From positions 1 through 5,070 of the forward strand of contig CALMBE010000601.1 in the NCBI GenBank assembly GCA_937860165.1: a stretch of DNA of 5,070 nt, in the 5' to 3' direction. The stretch comes from an uncultured Planctomycetaceae bacterium. GTDB taxonomy: Bacteria; Planctomycetota; Planctomycetia; Pirellulales; Lacipirellulaceae. The position numbers and the translations under genes are program-made. Each line of letters starts with the position of its first letter. Within the stretch, counting starts at the first letter, position 1. The notes under the pieces are model-generated. The model saw only the letters and a list, made by a program, of their open reading frames with translations. It did not search any database and was not told the origin of the DNA. Shown here in pieces: positions 1 to 4,036 of this stretch.

Positions 1-1185
1 CCTCTTCAGGATGCCACGGTGATGTTTACCGATGCCGAAGGTGGGTCCTTTGAGGAAACGACCGATGAACAGGGGAAAGTTCATTTTGAAACAAGTGCCT
101 CAGGCACGATCGGGCTCATGACAAGTTTCATCGAAAAGGACAAGAATGGTGAACTCGCTGGCAAGAAATACACAGACAAGGCCCACTATGCGACCCTCAC
201 CTTTGAATTTGACTCCAATGTTTCGCCCGCGGCAGAGGCCAAACAGTCGCAAACAAAACGACCCAACCGCCCCGAAGGAGCCTTTGGTCCCCAGCTACCC
301 GAGGCGATTTCCAGTTTCGGAGGTGCGGTTCATCAGGGCAATCTTTACGTTTACGGCGGGCACACAGGCAAGGAACATCAACACTCGCGAGATAATCTGT
401 CCCCAAATTTTGTAAGGTTGTCTCTCTCCCAACCCCAGCAATGGGAACACCTCTCCATGGGAACACCCCTCCAAGGAATGGCTTTGGTGAGTTGCGGCGA
501 TGCCCTCTACCGCGTCGGGGGGCTCTCGGCCCGCAATGCCCGCAATGAAAAAGAAGACCTCCATTCGGTGGCGGAGTTTTCCCAGTTCGATCCTAAAACT
601 TCCACTTGGACAACTTTCCCAGATCTTCCCCAGCCACGCTCTTCGCATGATGCGATAGCAATGGGAGACAAAATCTATGTCGCAGGAGGCTGGGCTCTTG
701 ATGGTGATCGCAATGGCAAATGGCAAAAGTCCGCTTTGGTCTACGATACCTCGGTTGGCAAGTTAGGCTCATGGCAAGAACTGCCGGTGCCCCCCTTCCA
801 GCGTCGCGCCCTGGCTATGGCAGCGTGGAAGGATCGCATTTGGGTGATTGGAGGGTTGGACGATTTGAGGGAAGTCCAACGGACAGTGTTTTGCTTTGAC
901 CCCCACACAAACGTCTGGTCCGAAACCGAGAAGATTCCTGGAGATGAAATGCAGGGGTTCGGTGTCTCGGCTTGGGGTTCGGTGTCAGGGCTCTACGTTT
1001 CGGGGTCGGATGGCGCGTTGTATCGGCTGATTGATCCTCAAGGTTCTTGGGAGGTTGTGGATAAATTCGGGACCCCTCGATTCTTTCATCGATTGCTCCC
1101 CGGGAACGAGAACACACTTTTGGCTGTAGGAGGGGCGTCAATGGAGCGACATTTGGATTACCTCGAATCCATCGAAATCCCCTGA
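1..1185 (+). CDS. Kelch-repeat beta-propeller protein with N-terminal DUF4198/Ig-like tail (5' partial)
   Basis: The frame is open from base 1 (PLQDATVMFTD...) to a TGA at 1183-1185, so the true start lies outside the window; the ATG at 19 is only an internal methionine. The first ~70 residues (DATVMFTD, TTDEQGKVHFET, and ending GKKYTDKAHYATLTFEF) resemble the end of a DUF4198/carboxypeptidase-regulatory-like beta-sandwich. This domain type occurs in periplasmic proteins, some linked to nickel uptake. A polar linker rich in Q, K, R and P (about 220-290) leads into a kelch propeller. Kelch 'GG' doublets are visible at about 355 (YVYGGH), 517 (YRVGGL), 685 (YVAGGW), 850 (WVIGGL) and 1129 (LAVGGA), with a degenerate blade near 1000 (LYVSGSDG). 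Downstream W and Y residues (STWTTFPDLP, NVWSETEKIP) are also kelch-like. Propellers of this sort bind proteins or sugars, and the ligand here cannot be told. The gene is convergent with the nucleotidase at 1681. Any signal peptide would be upstream. The kelch call is strong; the N-terminal domain call is moderate. Confidence 0.85.
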   Translation, partial: PLQDATVMFTDAEGGSFEETTDEQGKVHFETSASGTIGLMTSFIEKDKNGELAGKKYTDKAHYATLTFEFDSNVSPAAEAKQSQTKRPNRPEGAFGPQLPEAISSFGGAVHQGNLYVYGGHTGKEHQHSRDNLSPNFVRLSLSQPQQWEHLSMGTPLQGMALVSCGDALYRVGGLSARNARNEKEDLHSVAEFSQFDPKTSTWTTFPDLPQPRSSHDAIAMGDKIYVAGGWALDGDRNGKWQKSALVYDTSVGKLGSWQELPVPPFQRRALAMAAWKDRIWVIGGLDDLREVQRTVFCFDPHTNVWSETEKIPGDEMQGFGVSAWGSVSGLYVSGSDGALYRLIDPQGSWEVVDKFGTPRFFHRLLPGNENTLLAVGGASMERHLDYLESIEIP

Positions 1186-1324
1186 ACCAGTGTTACGTGT
1201 CTGCCCCCGACTGTCAAAAATCGCTTAACACTTTGCGGTTGTCAGCGGTTCGGCACCTATGCTTTGTACTTGATGGCCACAACTGTTAGGCATGGATCAA
1301 AAATAACTTCCCCATTTCAGAATA

Positions 1325-1354
1325 AACCGCTGAGTCGCAGAGGCGCGGAGAAGA
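1325..1354. repeat. Left inner inverted-repeat arm of the element
   Basis: This 30-bp GC-rich, purine-rich arm has GAGTCGCAGAGGCGCGGAG as its core. It matches the reverse complement of 1561-1590 with two mismatches (T/G and A/C). The arms are about 206 bp apart, so a transcript through here could form a long stem. Similar 'gagacgcagaggcg' wording is familiar to me from dispersed bacterial intergenic repeats, but I cannot check copy number here. Confidence 0.75.
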
Positions 1355-1388
1355 GCAGGGTGTAAGTCGTTAGTAGCATGAGCCGTAG

Positions 1389-1454
1389 GCGCTAGCCTCG
1401 GGTTTTCGGAGCGCTAGCCTCGGGTTTTCGGAGCGCTAGCCTCGGATTATTTGA
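1389..1454. repeat. 22-bp tandem repeat, three copies (third degenerate)
   Basis: A 22-bp unit starting GCGCTAGCCTCGG and ending TTTTCGGA is present at 1389-1410 and exactly repeated at 1411-1432. A third copy at 1433-1454 keeps the first 13 bases and then diverges (ATTATTTGA). Each junction contains the palindrome GCTAGC. A CTAGC/GCTAG pairing extended by CTC/GAG with one bulge could close a loop over the TTTT, so adjacent units can fold on themselves. The array sits in the middle of the inverted-repeat element, preceded by AGCCGTAGGC, which reads like a further decayed unit edge. There are no spacers, so this is not a CRISPR array. Confidence 0.85.
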
Positions 1455-1560
1455 GAACTCGATCATCCAAGAGCAATTCACCCGATGCCCGCCACGGCGG
1501 ATTTGCAACTAGCGAGTTCGGCTCATGTAACTGGACAACTCTCAGCTACTTTCACCTTTA

Positions 1561-1590
1561 TCTTCTCCGCGCCTCGGCGACTCCGCGGTT
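1561..1590. repeat. Right inner inverted-repeat arm of the element
   Basis: This is the inverted partner of 1325-1354: 30 bp, 28 of them complementary, beginning TCTTCTCCGC and ending CGCGGTT. The high match compared with the unrelated sequence between the arms suggests the two halves are kept complementary or were recently formed. Confidence 0.75.
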
Positions 1591-1601
1591 AAACTGTTCT
1601 C

Positions 1602-1616
1602 GTCGCCCGAAGCGAC
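1602..1616. other. Small hairpin in the right half of the element
   Basis: GTCGC (1602-1606) and GCGAC (1612-1616) form a perfect 5-bp stem around CCGAA. It lies between the inner arm and the outer 14-bp repeat on the right side only. The corresponding stretch on the left (1311-1324) is shorter and lacks it, so the left half may have lost this segment. Confidence 0.5.
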
Positions 1617-1680
1617 AAATACCGAAGTTATTTTTGAATTGTTCCTAAGGGGGTGAGTGAAACGCGACAAGCCACGGCTG

Positions 1681-2679
1681 CTAAGCGCCGATTTGCTTGA
1701 GCCCCGCGAGCAGTTGCTGGTGCAACGCGCCGTTGGTCGCCAGTACGCCACGGTTGCGGGCCAGGGTGCGACCGTGGGAAAAATCCAGTGGTTTGCCATC
1801 GAGGTCCGAAACGCGCCCCCCGGCTTCTTCGACGCAGATCGAACCGGAAGCTTGGTCCCAGATTTTTTCGCGATAATCGAGTCGATTCGGCGACAATAGT
1901 CGCAGGTTGATATCACCACCCCCTGCGGCAAGCACCGCGTACTTGGCTTGGCTGTCCATGGGGACGGGGTCGGCGGCGATGCCCAGCGAAGTTACCAACT
2001 GGCCGATGCCACTCGTGTCGGTATGGGCCTTTTCCACGCTGCGGAGCATGCGTGCGAGGGTGATTTTGCTTTCGGAGGAAACCGAGAGTTTCGCCCACTC
2101 GGCATTTTCATCCGCAAGCGTGGTCGCAAAGCACCCACTGGTGCGGCGGGCGACAATCAACGTGCCAGGGCCACCCTTGTCGGGCTTAATACCTGAGCCC
2201 AATTCGGGGCAACCAAGTGCTCCCACGCGAACCTGGCCGTCCCGAATAAAAGCCAGCGCCACCGCGTATTGATCGCCCCGCAAGAATCCCTTCGTCCCGT
2301 CCACGGGATCCAGGGTCCAGAACTCGCCGGTCGCCGCTTCCGCGCCACGGTCGATCCATTCGCAAACGAGATCGGGAGTCGCGGTCGGTTCCAATTGCCG
2401 GACAAAATGCGTGATTTGAATGAGTGTGTCGCGTCCTTCCGAGGTACGGAGCGAGTCGGCATTTTCCTCGCCGACAAAACCCATCGAGGGGAAAGATTCC
2501 AGCAACCGTTTGGAGACCAAGGCCTGGGCGGCAAAATCCGCCACGGTCACGGGGGACTTATCCTCTTTGGTGAGTGCCGAGGTAACCAATTCTTGTTGCA
2601 CTTGGCGGACCAAGTGCGATGCTTCGCGGACCACTTGGACGGCAAAACGGACTTTTGAGCATTCAATCGGGCAAGTCAT
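1681..2679 (-). CDS. cysQ: 3'(2'),5'-bisphosphate nucleotidase, HAL2/CysQ type (inositol monophosphatase superfamily)
   Basis: The predicted cytosolic enzyme removes the 3'-phosphate from PAP (giving AMP) or PAPS, preventing a toxic by-product of sulfate activation and sulfotransfer from building up. In-frame motifs, numbered from the TTG at 2685, are DKSPVTVADF at 42-51 (substrate/lithium-sensitive region), GEEN at 72-75 (metal-binding Glu), LDPVDGTKGFLRG at 125-137 (metal ligands D126 and D129) and KIWDQASG at 274-281 (D277). The DGTKGFLRG wording with a following QYAVALAFI is typical of eukaryotic-style HAL2 nucleotidases rather than plain inositol monophosphatases. At ~332 residues it is full length for that group, and all catalytic residues seen are intact. 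I prefer the ATG at 2677-2679: GGTGGA lies just upstream of it, whereas the TTG at 2683-2685 has no room for a ribosome site. The stop is TAG. The tRNA terminator lies directly upstream. Other family substrates, such as inositol phosphates or fructose-1,6-bisphosphate, are less likely. The symbol is by analogy. Confidence 0.88.
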   Translation of the reverse strand: MTCPIECSKVRFAVQVVREASHLVRQVQQELVTSALTKEDKSPVTVADFAAQALVSKRLLESFPSMGFVGEENADSLRTSEGRDTLIQITHFVRQLEPTATPDLVCEWIDRGAEAATGEFWTLDPVDGTKGFLRGDQYAVALAFIRDGQVRVGALGCPELGSGIKPDKGGPGTLIVARRTSGCFATTLADENAEWAKLSVSSESKITLARMLRSVEKAHTDTSGIGQLVTSLGIAADPVPMDSQAKYAVLAAGGGDINLRLLSPNRLDYREKIWDQASGSICVEEAGGRVSDLDGKPLDFSHGRTLARNRGVLATNGALHQQLLAGLKQIGA

Positions 2680-2701
2680 AGTCAATCCACCACAAGCAAA
2701 G

Positions 2702-2731
2702 AACGCCCGGGGATTGCAATCCCCGGGCGTT
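2702..2731 (-). terminator. Perfect 30-nt palindrome, likely terminator after tRNA-Gln
   Basis: The sequence from AACGCCCGGGGATT through its exact complement forms a 13-14 bp GC-rich stem with almost no loop (centre TTGCAA). On the minus strand it follows tRNA-Gln by about 19 nt and is followed by a modest T-rich stretch (CTTTGCTT). An additional T7 run (2744-2750) lies between the tRNA and the hairpin. The position, between the tRNA and the nucleotidase start, suits an intrinsic terminator. Being a perfect palindrome it could act on either strand, but no plus-strand gene enters it. Confidence 0.75.
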
Positions 2732-2750
2732 AGCAGACTTCAGAAAAAAA

Positions 2751-2821
2751 CTACCCCGTCAGGGCTCGAACCTGAAATGAGGGAATCAAAATCCCTAGTG
2801 TTACCATTACACTACGGGGCA
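2751..2821 (-). tRNA. tRNA-Gln (anticodon TTG)
   Basis: Read on the minus strand, the 71-nt gene folds as a complete cloverleaf. The acceptor stem is TGCCCCG/CGGGGTA (one G-U pair) with discriminator G73. The D arm is GTGT-AATGGTA-ACAC. The anticodon arm is AGGGA-TTTTGAT-TCCCT, giving anticodon TTG, which reads CAA and by wobble CAG. The variable loop has 4 nt and the T arm is TCAGG-TTCGAGC-CCTGA. A weak U1-A72 pair and G73 are known identity features of glutamine tRNAs. The 3' CCA is not encoded; a T7 run follows at once, so CCA must be added by the nucleotidyltransferase. It lies 110 bp downstream of rex on the same strand. Confidence 0.96.
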
Positions 2822-2931
2822 ACACGCGAGCAGCAAACCGATGGAAATTCGTGCTGCCGACTGTTTTAATAATCTACGGCAATCAGAGAATCCTCGAAAG
2901 GGGGGACCTTCAGGGGCAAAGCCAGTTGCAA

Positions 2932-3597
2932 TTAGCTCCCAGCAATTCGATTTGACACGACGAAAGTAACTTGCTCGAGCTCTCGGGCAAGATCAACTCC
3001 CACCTGACATACCTGCCCCGAAACCCGCAGTGTCACCGGCGCAAAATTCACGATTCCTCCGATGCCTGCGGCAACCAGTACGTCGGCGACTTGTTGAGCC
3101 TGGGGTGCAGGCACGGCGATCATGCCAAGTTCAATCTGCTGCTGGTTGATAGTTTCGCCCAATTGTTCCAAGGAGCAAACCTCCACTCCATCCACGAGCG
3201 TACCGACTTTGACGGGATCGTTGTCAAATGCCGCCACAATGCGGAATCCTTGCTGCTCGAATCCCCGATAACCGAGGAGGGCCCTGCCGAGGTTACCGAT
3301 ACCCACTAATCCCACGCGCCACTGGCGGTCCGTGCCCAAAATCTTGCGAATCGCCCCGATCAACTCGTCGCAACGGTAACCAATGCCGGGGTGCCCGAAA
3401 TGGCCGAAGTGTGCCAAATCTTTCCTAACTTGGGCATCTGTAAATCCAAGTTGTCGCCCCAACTGACTACTGCTCGTGGTTTCCTTACCGTCGGCAATCA
3501 GGTGTTGTAACTCTCGCAGATAGAGGCTCAATCGGCTAACTACCGCTACGGGAACGGCATTTGGGTCGGGTCGGGTTTCTGGTTTCTGCTCTGGCAA
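2932..3597 (-). CDS. rex: Redox-sensing transcriptional repressor Rex
   Basis: Rex is a cytosolic homodimeric repressor that senses the NADH/NAD+ ratio. It binds DNA when NADH is low and lets go when NADH rises, controlling respiration and fermentation genes. The 221-residue protein has both expected domains. An N-terminal winged helix spans about 15-85 (VVSRLSLYLRELQHL, then SSSQLGRQLGFTDAQVRKDL and the FGHFGHPGIGY wing). A Rossmann NADH domain starts at about 93, with GIGNLG at 99-104, LLGYRGFEQQGF at 107-118 and the acidic VAAFDND at 121-127. NFAPVTL at 184-190 and the C-terminal swap helix VDLARELEQVTF at 201-212 are standard for the family. The start is TTG: the only other in-frame methionine is at residue 159, and an in-frame TGA lies five codons upstream (3610-3612). 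GAG in CTGAGCAAG offers a weak ribosome site. The stop is TAA. It is divergent from the YTV gene at 4037. I found no recognisable Rex operator in the 439 bp upstream. Confidence 0.95.
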   Translation of the reverse strand: MPEQKPETRPDPNAVPVAVVSRLSLYLRELQHLIADGKETTSSSQLGRQLGFTDAQVRKDLAHFGHFGHPGIGYRCDELIGAIRKILGTDRQWRVGLVGIGNLGRALLGYRGFEQQGFRIVAAFDNDPVKVGTLVDGVEVCSLEQLGETINQQQIELGMIAVPAPQAQQVADVLVAAGIGGIVNFAPVTLRVSGQVCQVGVDLARELEQVTFVVSNRIAGS

Positions 3598-3679
3598 CTT
3601 GCTCAGGCCTCAATTGATCCATAAGTTCGTAACCCCACCAAAGGGCCTAACTCACTCTAACCACAATCCGTTCAGGCTC

Positions 3680-3694
3680 GCAAGAGAATCTTGC
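3680..3694. promoter_or_regulatory. 15-bp dyad upstream of rex, possible operator
   Basis: GCAAGA and TCTTGC form a perfect inverted repeat separated by GAA, about 83 bp upstream of the rex start. A short spaced dyad like this can bind a dimeric repressor. It does not match the Rex consensus of the TTGTGAA-N4-TTCACAA type, so self-regulation by Rex is not supported. A chance occurrence is quite possible. Confidence 0.25.
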
Positions 3695-3761
3695 TCGATC
3701 ATCAATCAGGGAAAAGAGTTACGCCAAATCCATCGTGTTCGACTCGGCACCAATGCTTGGC

Positions 3762-3788
3762 AGGGACTGAACTAGCGCCAAAGTCCCT
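3762..3788. repeat. 7-bp inverted repeat (AGGGACT/AGTCCCT)
   Basis: AGGGACT (3762-3768) pairs perfectly with AGTCCCT (3782-3788) across a 13-nt loop. No T-run follows on either strand, so it is not a standard terminator, and no gene ends nearby. Its role is unknown and it may be chance. Confidence 0.3.
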
Positions 3789-3970
3789 ACAAACCGGAAA
3801 ATTCGCCTATTTCTTCCAGTTAATCAAGGTAAATCACTGACCCTGCGGGTTGGGAAATTTGCAATGAACCGATCGTATCAAATGAGTATGGCTGGTTGAG
3901 TTAGTCGAGTAGGAAAAACGAAACATCTAGCTAAGGCGGGAGGTCTGTTACTTCCGAAAAATGCAATGGG

Positions 3971-3984
3971 TGGGAAATATCCCA
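3971..3984. promoter_or_regulatory. Dyad TGGGA-AATA-TCCCA in the YTV gene leader region
   Basis: A 5-bp perfect dyad around AATA, inside a wider AATGGG...CCCATT arrangement, sits 52 bp before the YTV start codon and just before the TTGACC. It could be an operator or a leader hairpin. The sequence gives no further support. Confidence 0.25.
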
Positions 3985-4021
3985 TTTTGACCAAACCATT
4001 CATTTTATCACACCAGTTACG

Positions 4022-4028
4022 AAGGAGA
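4022..4028 (+). promoter_or_regulatory. Strong Shine-Dalgarno for the YTV gene
   Basis: AAGGAGA lies 8 nt before the ATG at 4037. It is a near-perfect anti-16S match at the ideal distance, the best ribosome site in the window. It fixes the start and suggests high translation, as expected for an abundant surface protein. Confidence 0.9.
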
Positions 4029-4036
4029 CCATCACC

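Larger units (their letters stand above)
1286..1648. mobile_element. MITE-like non-coding element with imperfect terminal inverted repeats
   Basis: The two ends of this ~363-bp stretch are inverted copies. The left end begins TTAGG and carries TCAAAAATAACTTC at 1297-1310. The right end carries the exact reverse complement of that 14-mer at 1624-1637 and closes with CCTAA at 1644-1648. Further in, a 30-bp arm at 1325-1354 (starting AACCGC and ending GGAGAAGA) matches the reverse complement of 1561-1590 at 28 of 30 positions. The right half also has a small hairpin (1602-1616) between its outer and inner arms, which the left half lacks. No protein-coding gene is credible inside, so if mobile it would depend on a transposase elsewhere. 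I see no convincing target-site duplication at the borders. Alternatives are a large palindromic repeat family or a folded non-coding RNA. The inverted structure is read directly; mobility is inferred. Confidence 0.6.
3598..4036. other. Divergent intergenic region between rex and the YTV gene
   Basis: This 439-bp region must hold the promoters of rex (leftward) and the YTV gene (rightward). I see no open frame, RNA gene or convincing -35/-10 pair. A TTGACC at 3987-3992 is a fair -35 match, but nothing well placed follows as a -10. Short dyads are present at 3680-3694, 3762-3788 and 3971-3984 and are listed separately. The 160 bp before the YTV start becomes more AT-rich, as expected near a promoter. 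Confidence 0.6.

Noticed and set aside
1389..1454. Short regular repeats considered as a CRISPR array.
   Set aside because: The 22-bp units are directly adjacent with no spacers, and there are no cas genes in the window.
1451..1648. 65-codon plus-strand open frame inside the repeat element.
   Set aside because: It lies across the inverted-repeat arm, has no ribosome site and its composition is that of the repeat. No evidence that it is translated.
1281..1655. Target-site duplication flanking the element.
   Set aside because: The bases outside TTAGG on the left (CACAACTG) and CCTAA on the right (GGGGGTGAG) do not repeat each other.
1907..2869. Several plus-strand open frames opposite the nucleotidase (1907-2272, 2269-2658, 2420-2869).
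   Set aside because: Antisense shadows of a gene with intact catalytic motifs; one even runs through the tRNA.
2971..3428. Plus-strand open frames opposite rex (2971-3309 and 3228-3428).
   Set aside because: Shadows of the well-conserved Rex coding frame.
3598..4036. Search for a Rex operator (TTGTGAA-N4-TTCACAA type) in the divergent region.
   Set aside because: No match was found by eye; the dyad at 3680-3694 has different half-sites.
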